Assembly (NCBI RefSeq): GCF_030499575.1
Contig: NZ_JASTLC010000002.1
Span: 1-64,000 of the forward strand
DNA: 64,000 nucleotides
Source: Streptomyces sp. DG2A-72
Lineage (GTDB): Bacteria; Actinomycetota; Actinomycetes; Streptomycetales; Streptomycetaceae
Reading direction: 5' to 3'
Positions within the stretch are counted from its first letter, which is position 1. Each line of letters opens with the position of its first letter. This document shows, in pieces, positions 45,310 through 53,991 of this stretch. The notes under the pieces were generated by a model. It was not told where the DNA came from. It did not search any database and saw nothing but the letters and a program-made list of their open reading frames with translations. A program made the translations under genes and the position numbers.

Positions 45310-47010
45310 ATGACTGAGGTCTCGTACACCGCGCCCCTGGCCGTCCTCGAAGCGGTCGGCAGCGAACTGCGCGCCCACCTTCCCAACGGACAGACCGCCG
45401 ACGTGCCGGCGGACGTCACCGACCTTGCCACAGCCGCCGAGTGGGCCCTCGCGTACGGCCTGGGCGCCCCGGGTCTGTCCAAGTACGACGAGCCCTCCGG
45501 CCCGCTCCTGGTGCTGGACGAGTCGGCGGCCGGGGCCCTCGGCCTGCCGCTCCAGCTCGACGACCGCCGGAACCTTCGGGTGACCGAGGATCACCCCGCG
45601 GTCAAGGCCGTGGACGCGGCCGGGTGGACCCTGAGCCGTGCCGGACTCGGAGCCTGGTCCTTCCTGTTCAAGGACCGCGTCGAGGTGCGCGTCGCCGTCA
45701 TCCCGTGGGGCGCCTTCTCTGATCATCTGCGATGGGGCGGGCTCGCCGAGGTGGCCACCAACCCGGGCGCACTCGCGTACGCCCTCGGCGTGTACGCCGA
45801 GCGGGTCATCAGCCCGACCGGCTCCACCGCCGGTTGCGGTATCGCCCTGATGACCGCGCTCCGGCCCCCGACTCGCGTGCAGTTCGACCGGGGCACCGGG
45901 AAGATGCGGCGGGTACCGGTCGAGGGCTCCCTCTCCAAGCCGGTCGACCCGGCCCCGCCGGAGGCTCCGGACGAGCATCCCCTCGCCGCCGAGCGGACGA
46001 GGGACCAGCGCACCCCGGAACACGTCATCTTCGAGGAGGCCCTCACCTGGTACCGCAAGCCGACCGAGGCCGAGGCCGCCTTGCCGTACGTCGTGGGGCT
46101 CGACATCAACACCGCGTTTCTTGCCGCGTCGAGTCGGCTCCTCGTCGGCCTCGGCGAGGCCGTCTACACCGACGGCCCGCGCTTCGACAAAAAGGTCCCG
46201 GGGACGTGGCTGGTCGACCTGTCCGGCGCTGCGCTGCGGACGAAGCACCCGGTCACGAAGGAGTGGGTCGAGCTGCCGGCGGGAATGCCGTCGCCGTTCA
46301 CGCCGAACGGGCAGGCGCCGACCGGCCCGGCCTGGTACACGACGCAGACCCTCGCGTACGCGGTCGAGCTCGGGGTCGAGGTGCGGCCCCTCGCGGCGTG
46401 GCTGCGGCAGGAGCCGGGCGGCTACTTCGATCTCTGGTACGGCCGTCTCCGTGACGCCTACATGGCCACGCTCGCCGACCTGGGCGTCACCGAGGACATG
46501 GACGAGGAGTCGTTCCTCCGGGCCATGGCGACGATCAAGGAGCGTGACCCGGAGGCCGTCGCCGTCCTTGCTGCGATCAAGCAGACGGCCAAGGGCGGCG
46601 TGGGCAAGATGCGCGAGAAGCCGCAGGGCAAGCGCTCCGGCCGTAATGCCCCGTGGGCGGCGCTGAAAAGGCCGACGTGGCGGCCGGACATGCGGGCGGC
46701 GGTGATCGCTGCGGCTCGTGTCGGCGGGCATCGGAAGATGGTGAAGACATGGGTCACGACGGGAGCCGTGCCGCTCGCAGTGCTGTCGGACTGCGTCGTC
46801 TACGCCTCGGCCCATCCGACGGCCCGCGCGGTGGTGCCGCGTAAGCCGGACGGCTCCCCGATGCCGGGGGGTTTCCGGCTCGGCCCGAATCCCGGCTACT
46901 GCAAGGAGGAGGGCGTACAGACGATGTCGTGGTACCTCGAAACGGGAGGCGCCGGGGACAATCCCGCGCGGTTCATCAAGGGTGGCGACGCCGTCCGCGA
47001 GGGCGAGTGA
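45310..47010 (+). CDS. Tap-like telomere-associated protein with polymerase-like motifs
   Basis: A 566-residue protein from ATG 45310 after GAGAGGAC. It is coupled to tpg, the standard partner arrangement, although canonical Tap is about 730-745 residues. Three motifs in the right order recall family B DNA polymerases: GLDINTAF at 263-270 (motif A, metal Asp 265), KQTAKGGVGKM at 424-434 (motif B) and VLSDCVVYA at 491-499 (motif C, Asp 494). This agrees with reports, recalled from memory, that Tap/Tac proteins add nucleotides to the terminal protein. Residues 1-240 are a separate N-terminal region. Confidence 0.8.
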   Translation: MTEVSYTAPLAVLEAVGSELRAHLPNGQTADVPADVTDLATAAEWALAYGLGAPGLSKYDEPSGPLLVLDESAAGALGLPLQLDDRRNLRVTEDHPAVKAVDAAGWTLSRAGLGAWSFLFKDRVEVRVAVIPWGAFSDHLRWGGLAEVATNPGALAYALGVYAERVISPTGSTAGCGIALMTALRPPTRVQFDRGTGKMRRVPVEGSLSKPVDPAPPEAPDEHPLAAERTRDQRTPEHVIFEEALTWYRKPTEAEAALPYVVGLDINTAFLAASSRLLVGLGEAVYTDGPRFDKKVPGTWLVDLSGAALRTKHPVTKEWVELPAGMPSPFTPNGQAPTGPAWYTTQTLAYAVELGVEVRPLAAWLRQEPGGYFDLWYGRLRDAYMATLADLGVTEDMDEESFLRAMATIKERDPEAVAVLAAIKQTAKGGVGKMREKPQGKRSGRNAPWAALKRPTWRPDMRAAVIAAARVGGHRKMVKTWVTTGAVPLAVLSDCVVYASAHPTARAVVPRKPDGSPMPGGFRLGPNPGYCKEEGVQTMSWYLETGGAGDNPARFIKGGDAVREGE

Positions 47011-47030
47011 GCCCGAGCGGAGCGACTCAA

Positions 47031-47060
47031 GAGGGGCCCCGGCTGATGCCGGGGCCCCTC
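47031..47060 (+). terminator. intrinsic terminator
   Basis: GAGGGGCCCCGGC at 47031-47043 pairs perfectly with 47048-47060 around TGAT. It lies 20 bp downstream of the Tap-like gene and ends the tpg operon. The 173 bp from here to 47233 show nothing further. Confidence 0.85.
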
Positions 47061-47233
47061 TCGTTTGCCGCCGTGCGCCACGGTGGACGCGCGGGCCCGG
47101 TCGCGCTGCGCTTCCGGGCCCCGGTGGTTCAAAGCTTTCTGCGGAGCGTCTCGCCGGGCGGCGCGGGTGTCCATCCCTCACACGAGCGACTGTGGCTGAG
47201 TACCCGAGTTGGCGAGCCGAGCGGCCTCGCCTT

Positions 47234-47641
47234 TCATCCCCCCGCAGACGGAGGCCGGTCCTTCCACACTTCGCGGTGGACCTCCCTCAACTTCAGGACA
47301 GAGACATACCCAAGGGCCATGCCAAGGTCTGCCTGTGCCCGTTCAACGGGAGGCAGGAGGCCCGATTTACGCTGCCCAACGGCCTCGTAGAGCAGGTGTA
47401 CGGCGGCGTTGGTCGCGTAGAAAGCCGCTTCCACGCGTGCCCCGCCCGGCGGGTCTGCCGAGTTAGCCGAAGGGAGTCCAGGCACTCGCTCGTCATGTTC
47501 GGTCGGCCCTCGCTCGTTGAGCAGACCGAGCGCCGACCGTGCTTCCTGAAGTTTGCCGATGGCGTGCTCGTACAAGGTCATGGCGTGCTCGTCATCCGGA
47601 GGGAACCCCTGGTCGGCTGAGCCGTCGTGATCGTAAGCCAT
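47234..47641 (-). CDS. hypothetical helical protein
   Basis: A 135-residue protein from ATG 47641. It is helical (MTLYEHAIGKLQEARSALGLLNERG, FYATNAAVHLLYEAVGQRKSGLLPPVERAQADLGMALGYVSVL) with no cysteine pair, membrane helix or known domain. Monocistronic, convergent on the tpg operon. It is divergent from the 47869 gene with promoter element 3 between them. Confidence 0.62.
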   Translation of the reverse strand: MAYDHDGSADQGFPPDDEHAMTLYEHAIGKLQEARSALGLLNERGPTEHDERVPGLPSANSADPPGGARVEAAFYATNAAVHLLYEAVGQRKSGLLPPVERAQADLGMALGYVSVLKLREVHREVWKDRPPSAGG

Positions 47642-47776
47642 CGCATCTCCCCTGATCGGCTGTCTTCCATGGTGGTTTGCCCGAGGCGGTGTTGCTGCTG
47701 AACGGCGGAACTTCCCCCGTGTGGAGCCCGGTTGTGCTCAGCTCCCTAACTCGGATGACCAGTCACAGCCACTCCA

Positions 47777-47821
47777 AGTTTCAGCACAACTCACAGTTGA
47801 ACTTGCAGTTGACTTACAGCC
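47777..47821. promoter_or_regulatory. AGTTTCAGC/AACTTGTAGTT promoter element 3
   Basis: AGTTTCAGCACAACT, then CAGTTGAACTTGCAGTTGACT, 48 bp upstream of the start at 47869. It shares its first 15 bases exactly with element 1 at 31617. Confidence 0.75.
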
Positions 47822-47868
47822 GTGGGAAGGTGGGCGGGCAGCACCCCACCGAGACAGGAAGAGCGCCG

Positions 47869-49911
47869 ATGCCCACGGAGTACGTCACCCGGACCCGGAT
47901 CGCCGTCGACCACCACGGCCGCGGTGAGGCCGCCCTCGAATTCGCCGCCTCGGCCGGGAAGGGGAAGGCTCGCGCCTCTGCCGTCTGGCGGCTCGCCGTC
48001 ATCTACAAGGTGAGTGCTCACCACCCCCGGCGGGTCCGGCACTACAACCCGGCCGGTCTGGACGCTCCTCTCCCGACGGCTGACGAGCTGCGCCTCGAAC
48101 TGTCTGGTGACCCCGAGCGCATCGCCCGACTGCTGTCCGCGGCCCCGCGCTACCTCGCCCGCGTCGAGGCCCTCGCGACCAAGGCGGCCCGGATCTACGG
48201 CCGTTGGACGCGCAGCGCGGCCGGGGAGCAGGCCCTCGAATACGTCGATGCCAGCGGGCACCGTGCGTATGCCGCCCGCTTCCGCGCCTCCGCATTCGAG
48301 GCGGCGGCCGACTTCTTCGGCATCTCGGCCCTGCCCCGCTACGTCGACCCGGCCGCCCCCATGTGGGACCAGGCCGCCCGCGTCGCCTGGGACCTCGTCA
48401 AGGCCGAGGGACCGGTGAAGCTCGCCGAGCTACACGACGAGGCCGAGGCTGAGGAGATCCTCGCCGCCGCGGACCGCACCCCGAACCCGTACGCCGAGGC
48501 GCACGACCGCGAGGCCGCCGAGCTCGCCGCCGCCGAACTGCGCCGCACCACCCGCCTGTTCGCCGCCCTCGACGGCGAAGAGCTCCCGGCCGACGAGGAG
48601 CCGGTCGACGTCGCCGAGGCGGCGGCCGTCGAGGACGTCGACCAGACACCCGCCGTCACCGAACCCGAGCTGTGGGACGGGAAACCGGGGATCACGGCCG
48701 GGCCGGGCGTCGTCAAGCCGGGGATACATGTCGAGTACCTGCCCGCCTTCCGGCCCGGCCCGCGCACTCGACACTGCCACAGCGGCGTAATCGTCTCCGT
48801 CGGCCCAAAGTGCGTCCGGTGGCGCCCCTCCAAGTGGCACGAGGACGTACGCACCCCGCTGGGTGAGATGCGCATCAACCCGGTGATGCACGTCAACCAC
48901 GCGGAGGACGTGAAGCGGAACATCACCGCCCTCAACGCAGGCAAACCGCTCCCGGGGTGGCCGGAGTGGTGCAAGTGGAGCTTGGCCCGGCACCTGGAGC
49001 ACGCGGAGGAACAGCGCTCCGCCCGCGTCGTGATCGTGGCGTGTGGGGGCCGCAAGAAAACGCACACCAAGGGGACGCGCAAGGGTCAGCCGGTGGCCGG
49101 GGCGCCCGCTGGTGAGCTGTACGTGGGGAGCTATCACCGGGCGATGCGGCAGGCGGCCGACGTCCTCACCCGGGACTCCGGGCGGGTACTGATCCTGTCG
49201 GCTAAGTACGGGCTCGTCGAATTGTCGCGGTACTTGCCGACCTACAACCTCAAGGCGGGTGCCCCGGGAACGGTCGGCGGCGAGACGCTGCGTCGGCAGG
49301 CACACGAGCTGGGGATCGCGGGCGCGGCCGTGACGGTACTCGGCGGCCGGGCGTATGTGTCTCTGGCCGGGGAGGTCTGGTCGGGGCTCGACGCGCCCCT
49401 CGACGGGTCGCGCGGCATCGGTGAACAGCTCGCGCGTCTCGCCGACATCTACGACCCCGCCCGCCGTACGGTCGAGGAGCTCGTCGAGGACCAGGCGGCC
49501 GAGGAACTCGCGGCTGTCGAGGAGCCGGTCGAGGTGGCCCCGGCCGAGGACGCCATCGAGGACCAGGCGGCGGCCGAGGGTCTCATCGAGCCGGGCCTCG
49601 GGGTGCCGGCGGCGGTCCGGGCGGCCGAGCTCGGCGCCGTCCGGTCCGGGCGTCGGGGCTGTGGCGGACAGCGGTTGCGCGGGTTGTCGCGTGGCTCCCT
49701 GTCGCGTGGTGTGACCTGCGGAGACTCCCCCACTCCCCCGGTGCTGCGGCGGACGCGACAGCACCCGGCGACGCCGTACCCGTACCGTCGGACTACCGCG
49801 CGGCAGGGCGCCGGACTCCCGGTGATCGGGCGCCGTGAGCGCATGCGCCGCCCCTTGATCTCCGTCACCGTCGCTGCCCGCCCCGTGATCACGGGCGGGG
49901 CCGTCAGGTGA
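47869..49911 (+). CDS. large plasmid protein with DUF6884-like domain
   Basis: A 680-residue protein from ATG 47869, six bases after AGGAAGAG. Residues 1-240 are helical (RIARLLSAAPRYLARVEALATKAARIYGRW). An acidic linker (250-275) follows. Residues 390-500 hold ARVVIVACGGRKK, AGELYVGSYHRAMRQAADVLTRDSGRVLILSAKYGLVELSRYLPTYNLKAG, which fits the DUF6884 pattern (CGxxK, ELYxGxxF, ILSAKYGLL). The last 70 residues are low-complexity because they read through the iteron block at 49684-49761. Such proteins are common on Streptomyces mobile elements; their enzymatic role is unknown. Confidence 0.75.
   Translation: MPTEYVTRTRIAVDHHGRGEAALEFAASAGKGKARASAVWRLAVIYKVSAHHPRRVRHYNPAGLDAPLPTADELRLELSGDPERIARLLSAAPRYLARVEALATKAARIYGRWTRSAAGEQALEYVDASGHRAYAARFRASAFEAAADFFGISALPRYVDPAAPMWDQAARVAWDLVKAEGPVKLAELHDEAEAEEILAAADRTPNPYAEAHDREAAELAAAELRRTTRLFAALDGEELPADEEPVDVAEAAAVEDVDQTPAVTEPELWDGKPGITAGPGVVKPGIHVEYLPAFRPGPRTRHCHSGVIVSVGPKCVRWRPSKWHEDVRTPLGEMRINPVMHVNHAEDVKRNITALNAGKPLPGWPEWCKWSLARHLEHAEEQRSARVVIVACGGRKKTHTKGTRKGQPVAGAPAGELYVGSYHRAMRQAADVLTRDSGRVLILSAKYGLVELSRYLPTYNLKAGAPGTVGGETLRRQAHELGIAGAAVTVLGGRAYVSLAGEVWSGLDAPLDGSRGIGEQLARLADIYDPARRTVEELVEDQAAEELAAVEEPVEVAPAEDAIEDQAAAEGLIEPGLGVPAAVRAAELGAVRSGRRGCGGQRLRGLSRGSLSRGVTCGDSPTPPVLRRTRQHPATPYPYRRTTARQGAGLPVIGRRERMRRPLISVTVAARPVITGGAVR
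49684..49761. repeat. CTGTCG iteron block, copy 2
   Basis: TTGTCGCGTGGCTCC and CTGTCGCGTGGT repeats are followed by GTGTGACCTGCG, a C-rich stretch and the inverse ACGCGACAG. The block matches 60644-60745 closely and 13538-13640 in outline, and it lies at the 3-prime end of the DUF6884-like gene. Confidence 0.78.
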
Positions 49912-50039
49912 TCGGCCCGGATACGACCGTGCCCGGCCGCCGGCATCGTCCGGATACGACATGCGCGCGGTGTGCCACGGCGCAGGGACTCACCAACCCG
50001 TCGCTCGTCGAACTGCGCCGCAGCGCCTACGGGCGATAG
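49908..50039 (+). CDS. 43-residue protein overlapping the DUF6884-like gene
   Basis: A short frame from a GTG that overlaps the previous stop as GTGA and ends at TAG 50037-50039, just before a terminator. The peptide (RHRPDTTCARCATAQGLTNPSLVELRRSAYGR) is basic, with a CARC pair. Coupling by GTGA and its position before the terminator support translation. No family is recognised. Confidence 0.5.
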   Translation: MIGPDTTVPGRRHRPDTTCARCATAQGLTNPSLVELRRSAYGR

Positions 50040-50053
50040 CGTCGGAACAGACG

Positions 50054-50090
50054 CGGCCGGGCCCCCGCGCTGGATGCGGGGGCCCGGCCG
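50054..50090. terminator. bidirectional terminator
   Basis: CGGCCGGGCCCCCGC at 50054-50068 pairs perfectly with 50076-50090 around a 7-base loop. It separates the plus-strand gene pair from the convergent partition gene ending at 50098. Confidence 0.87.
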
Positions 50091-50097
50091 TGTTGCG

Positions 50098-51237
50098 TCA
50101 GTCGTGGACGAGCTCGGCGTCGACCACTTCGGCCGGAACTTTGACCTTCGTGTTCAGCCACCGGCCCGCGGCGCGGATAGCTTTCGCGTCCCGTTCCGCG
50201 GCTGCATGGTCAAGCGGCGGCGTGCTGTCCATGTCGAGCTTGTCCAGAGCGGTGATGAGTTTCTCGGCCGCGGCGGCAGCGTCAGTGAGGGTCTTGTTCA
50301 CGGCCTCACGCCGCTCCCGCTCGGAGGGTGCGAGGTTGTCTGTGCCTTGCTTGCCCTTGTCTTTGACCTCGCTCTTGCGGGCTGAGCCCGAGTCCTTGAC
50401 GACTTCACGCACGAGCCCGGCCGTCAGTTTGCGCCCGTTCTGCTGCGCCTTCTGCTGAGCCTCGGCGAGCTTGGCGAGGGCGGCCTCCTCGCCCTCTTCT
50501 CGCCACGTGGGGACGAGTTCGAGCGCCACAGACTTGGACAGCTCGGCCTTGACGAGAGCAGGGACAGGGGGCGTCTCCGGGGCCTCGCCCGCCTGTTGCT
50601 CGGTGCCGTCGGCCTCGGTGCCGGCGGGGGCTGATTCGAGGGCGGGGCGGGGTGCCGGGGGCGCCAATGCCTTGCGGCGCTTGGTGTCCGGATTTCCGGA
50701 CACCACCCTGCCGGAAGCCGCGGCGAGCCGGATTGCGGCGGTGTCCATCAGCTCGTACAGCGTCGACCGCTTGTATCCCCACCGCTGTTCGCCGTAGTTC
50801 TCGATGCTGCCGTACTTGGCGAGGTGCAACTCTTCTTCACGGATGGCGTCGAGGACGAACCCGATCTCGATCTCTGCGCGGAACTTGGCCTTCGTGACGG
50901 TGTGGGCCAGGGTGCCCTGCGCGGTCTCGATGGCGGCCTCGTATACCGCGAGCCTCTCCTCGGGTGCGCTGGGGAGCTTGGTCCGGTCGATGAGTTGAGG
51001 TTCGAGCGGGTCGACGACGGCGGGGCGCCCGCCGCCAAGGTTGCTGAGGAGGTCGTCCTCCTGGTCCTCGCGCACGGCGGGCACGCCGGGGGAGGGAACG
51101 GTGGTCTCTGCGGGCGTGTCGGCGGAGGCTTCGGCGCTGTCCGCGGCGGGCGTCTCGCTCGTCGCGGTTTCCTCGTCGGGGGCCGCGTCTCGTTCCTTGG
51201 TGGTGATACCGAGCCGTCGGCGCTTGGAAGGGCTCAT
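50098..51237 (-). CDS. partition-locus protein downstream of ParA
   Basis: A 379-residue protein whose start overlaps the ParA stop as ATGA. Residues 1-75 are disordered and acidic. Residues 95-195 form a helical domain (AHTVTKAKFRAEIEIGFVLDAIREEELHLAKYGSIENYGEQRWGYKRSTLYELMDTAAIRLAA) with a helix-turn-helix (NYGEQRWGYKRSTLYELM). The C-terminal half is helical, charged and probably oligomeric. It may be the DNA-binding adaptor of the partition complex. Its own coding sequence holds one copy of the 35-bp palindromic repeat (50670-50704). Confidence 0.75.
   Translation of the reverse strand: MSPSKRRRLGITTKERDAAPDEETATSETPAADSAEASADTPAETTVPSPGVPAVREDQEDDLLSNLGGGRPAVVDPLEPQLIDRTKLPSAPEERLAVYEAAIETAQGTLAHTVTKAKFRAEIEIGFVLDAIREEELHLAKYGSIENYGEQRWGYKRSTLYELMDTAAIRLAAASGRVVSGNPDTKRRKALAPPAPRPALESAPAGTEADGTEQQAGEAPETPPVPALVKAELSKSVALELVPTWREEGEEAALAKLAEAQQKAQQNGRKLTAGLVREVVKDSGSARKSEVKDKGKQGTDNLAPSERERREAVNKTLTDAAAAAEKLITALDKLDMDSTPPLDHAAAERDAKAIRAAGRWLNTKVKVPAEVVDAELVHD
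50670..50704. repeat. parS-like 35-bp repeat, copy 1
   Basis: Identical over 35 bases to 52273-52307. The core is an inverted repeat with 10-bp arms, GGTGTCCGGA, TT, TCCGGACACC, at 50683-50704, preceded by CCTTGCGGCGCTT. It lies inside the coding sequence of the partition-locus protein, about 1.6 kb from copy 2. Confidence 0.85.
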
Positions 51238-52187
51238 GCGGCGCTCACCGGGTGGAGCAGGAGGCGGGCAATCTGCCCGTAGTCGGCGACGGCGGTAGCG
51301 CGGGGGGCGTGAATCCGGGTCGGGCTGTGGGTTGCCGGCGCCTCGGCGATGGACACCGTCTTACGGACGGGGGACACGATCGCGTCGGGGTAGTCCTCGG
51401 CGGCCGACTCCTCGACCTCGCGGGCAAGGTTGGACTTCTCCCACATGGTGGTGAGGATGGCAGCAACGCGGAGCTTGGGGTTCTGGCGGCGCTGAATCTT
51501 GGCGATGACCTTGTTAATGCTCACGGAGCCTTGCGCGTCGAGGACTCCGGGCTTGATGGGGATGATCGCGTCATCGGCGGCGATCAGGCATGCCAGGGTG
51601 ACGAGGCTCATCGTGCGCGAGGCGTCGATCACGGTCACGTCGAAGGGTTCCTGCGATTCGGCGATGGCGTACCGGAGTGCGTCGTCTGTGCCGCCTGAGC
51701 GCTCGTATTCGACCCGGGTCAAGGTGTCGTCACACGGGACCACGTACAGGTTCTTGAAGGCGGTGGGGTAGGTGGCCTGGTCGAGGGAGACGTCTTCGAC
51801 GGGTGCGTTCGGGTTGTTGGGGTCCTTGTCGGTTCCGAGGAAGACGTGACGGAGGTTGTACCGCTCCGCGACCGGCAGTCCTTCGGGGTAGACGACGCCG
51901 AGCCAAAACGAGATGGCGGCGTTCTGGGGGTCACCGTCGATCAGGCGCACGCGCAGGCCCATCGAGGCCCAGGCCGCGGCGAGTTCAACGGCGGTCGTGG
52001 TCTTGCCCACGCCTCCCTTGTTGTTGGTGACTACGAAGACGCGGGACGGGGTGGCGGGCCGGAAAGTCGCCGGAACCAGGGTGGACGGAATCCACTGCTG
52101 ATAGGGCGTCTCGGGGTCCCACTGGCTGACGATCGAGAGGAACTCTAGATCGTCCGCAAGTGGCGGAATGGGGGTGAGTGTCGTCAT
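51234..52187 (-). CDS. parA: ParA-family partition ATPase
   Basis: A 317-residue protein from ATG 52187. The deviant Walker A of ParA, NNKGGVGKTTTAVELA, is at about residues 54-69. LIDGDPQNAAISFWLG (Walker A-prime) and DVTVIDASRTMSLVTLA (Walker B) follow. ParA ATPases position plasmid copies by a moving gradient on the nucleoid. The first 45 residues (PPLADDLEFLSIVSQWDPETPYQQW) may form an N-terminal regulatory segment. It is coupled to the 50098 gene and divergent from the ParB-like gene, with a palindromic site (52286-52307) in its promoter. Confidence 0.9.
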   Translation of the reverse strand: MTTLTPIPPLADDLEFLSIVSQWDPETPYQQWIPSTLVPATFRPATPSRVFVVTNNKGGVGKTTTAVELAAAWASMGLRVRLIDGDPQNAAISFWLGVVYPEGLPVAERYNLRHVFLGTDKDPNNPNAPVEDVSLDQATYPTAFKNLYVVPCDDTLTRVEYERSGGTDDALRYAIAESQEPFDVTVIDASRTMSLVTLACLIAADDAIIPIKPGVLDAQGSVSINKVIAKIQRRQNPKLRVAAILTTMWEKSNLAREVEESAAEDYPDAIVSPVRKTVSIAEAPATHSPTRIHAPRATAVADYGQIARLLLHPVSAA

Positions 52188-52272
52188 GGCGTAGACGGTA
52201 GCGATGCTCTGTGTCCGGAGGCGACGGACCCGGCGATATGCCGCCCGAAAGCGGGGCGGAGGGGCCGACAAC

Positions 52273-52307
52273 CCTTGCGGCGCTTGGTGTCCGGATTTCC
52301 GGACACC
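52273..52307. repeat. parS-like 35-bp repeat, copy 2
   Basis: Same 35 bases as 50670-50704, with the GGTGTCCGGA-TT-inverse palindrome at 52286-52307, 86 bp upstream of the parA start in the parA/parB-like divergent promoter. It is a likely partition site and autoregulatory operator. Confidence 0.85.
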
Positions 52308-52446
52308 GCCATGGGCGGCCCTCGTGATCACCCTCACGGGTGATCGACGGATACTTGCCTGATGACACGAGGCAAGGAAGACGGACGGGCCACAGGGCCC
52401 GGGAAGATGCGTTCCGTTCGCCCCTTCGTGGTTACGGGGGTTTCTG

Positions 52447-53916
52447 ATGACTGATGGCCGCGCGCCCACTGTCGACTTGGCCGAGCGCATGGACCAGGAG
52501 GAGGCGGCACCCGAGGGCCGTTGGATGCCTCTCGCCGAGTGCGCCCTCAACCCCCGCAACCCTCGGGACAACGGCCTCCCCGACGATCTGTCCGACCTCG
52601 AAGGCATCAAGGAGCGGCAGCTCCAAAGCTGCCTCGCCATCACGGTTGCGGCGTACTTGCGTCTGTGGCCAGCGGACCGGCAGCGCTTCGAATCCGAGGT
52701 CAAAGTCGTGATCATCAACGGCAACCGGCGCCGCCGCTCGGCCGAGAAGTACGGGCGTGGTGACCTGTTCGTCGTCACTGACGACACGATCGCGACGAGT
52801 CGGGCGGACGTGATGCGGGCGGCGTACGACGAGAACACGAAGAGGCGGGATTTCGACCCGATCGAGGAAGCCGTCGCCGTGGTGGGGATCGTGGCGGAGT
52901 ACGAGACCGCCAAGGAGGCCGCGGAGGCTGAGGGCTGGTCCCCGTCGTGGATCTCGCACCGTAAGAACCTGTTGAAGCTCCACCCCGAGCTACAGGAGGA
53001 GGTACGGGCCAGGGCTCGGGGCGAGGAAGGTCTCTCGATCAACGTTGCCCGGCGCCTTGGGGCCGTGAAGGGCATCAGCGACATGGACCTCGGCGAGCAG
53101 CGCCAGGCCCTCGCCGAGCTCCTACGCGCCGACGGCGAGGCGAGCAAGGAGCGGAAGGCCGCCCGGCGCAGGGCCCGCGAGGAGCGTGCAGCGCCCGCAC
53201 CCGTCCCGGCCCCGGAGCCTTCCCCGACGCCGGTTCCGCGGCCTGCCGAGCCGACGGAGCACCCGGAGGCGCCCGCCTCGGCCGGTGGCTCCTCGTCGGC
53301 GGGCCCGGAATTTTCCGCGGAAAACTCGAACGGGGTGGTGGTGCCCGAGCAGCGGGCCGCCGCCGTCGAGGCGGCGCCGGCACCCGCGGAGGCCGAGGAG
53401 GAAACCGCGGGCGAGGAGGCGGCGGACGTCGAGCAGCGCGAGGCCGAGGTGTCGCCTCCCGCGGGCGTACCGATCACGACCCATGTCCCGGCCCCGGTGG
53501 CGGCCGTCTTCAAACAGGTGGCCGATCACCTCTCGCACGGCCACCGCGTGCCGGTCACGGTGGCGGACGTCGTCGGCCTGGTCTTGGAGTACGCGGCGCG
53601 CAACGGCGTGCCCCCTCTCCCGGTTCTGTCCGGCCGGGTCGAGGGCCGCCACGGCGAACAGCTCGGCAACGGGGGCGCACGGTTCACGTGGCGCCCCGCC
53701 GGAGCGGGGAGCGTCCGGACGGCCGAGCGGCAGCTCAAGGGACACCCGTCATCCGGTCTCGTCAATCCGCTATGCGCGGCGCCGATCCGCGCGAACAGCC
53801 AGCCGTGCGACAGGCCCGTGATCTGGAAGATTCAGGACCCCGAGCGCGGAACCTTCTACTACTGCGACGCCGACCTTCCCGCCGAGGACGTTCCACCCGG
53901 CGTCTGGCGCGGCTAG
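52447..53916 (+). CDS. ParB/KorB-like DNA-binding protein
   Basis: A 489-residue protein from ATG 52447. Residues 15-130 show the ParB N-terminal layout (WMPLAECALNPRNPRDNGLPDDLSDLEGIKERQLQSCLAI, VIINGNRRRRSAEKYG). A helix-turn-helix is near residues 150-185 (YETAKEAAEAEGWSPSWISHRKNLLKLHPELQEEV). Residues 235-340 are a Pro/Ala/Glu-rich linker. The C-terminal 140 residues include a helical part (FKQVADHLSHGHRVPVTVADVVGLVLEYAARNGV) and a Cys/Trp-rich end. It probably binds the palindromic repeats flanking parA. Confidence 0.83.
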   Translation: MTDGRAPTVDLAERMDQEEAAPEGRWMPLAECALNPRNPRDNGLPDDLSDLEGIKERQLQSCLAITVAAYLRLWPADRQRFESEVKVVIINGNRRRRSAEKYGRGDLFVVTDDTIATSRADVMRAAYDENTKRRDFDPIEEAVAVVGIVAEYETAKEAAEAEGWSPSWISHRKNLLKLHPELQEEVRARARGEEGLSINVARRLGAVKGISDMDLGEQRQALAELLRADGEASKERKAARRRAREERAAPAPVPAPEPSPTPVPRPAEPTEHPEAPASAGGSSSAGPEFSAENSNGVVVPEQRAAAVEAAPAPAEAEEETAGEEAADVEQREAEVSPPAGVPITTHVPAPVAAVFKQVADHLSHGHRVPVTVADVVGLVLEYAARNGVPPLPVLSGRVEGRHGEQLGNGGARFTWRPAGAGSVRTAERQLKGHPSSGLVNPLCAAPIRANSQPCDRPVIWKIQDPERGTFYYCDADLPAEDVPPGVWRG

Positions 53917-53934
53917 CGTCTCGCATCGACAACC

Positions 53935-53964
53935 GGCCCCGGAACCCTTGGGAGTTCCGGGGCC
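53935..53964 (+). terminator. intrinsic terminator
   Basis: GGCCCCGGAAC at 53935-53945 pairs perfectly with 53954-53964, 19 bp after the ParB-like stop. Confidence 0.78.
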
Positions 53965-53991
53965 GCGGCATGCGGTCGCTCGTCGAGGTGA

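Noticed and set aside
47061..47233. Possible tRNA or small RNA in the gap after the Tap-like gene
   Set aside because: I could not form a cloverleaf or find a promoter and terminator pair in this stretch.
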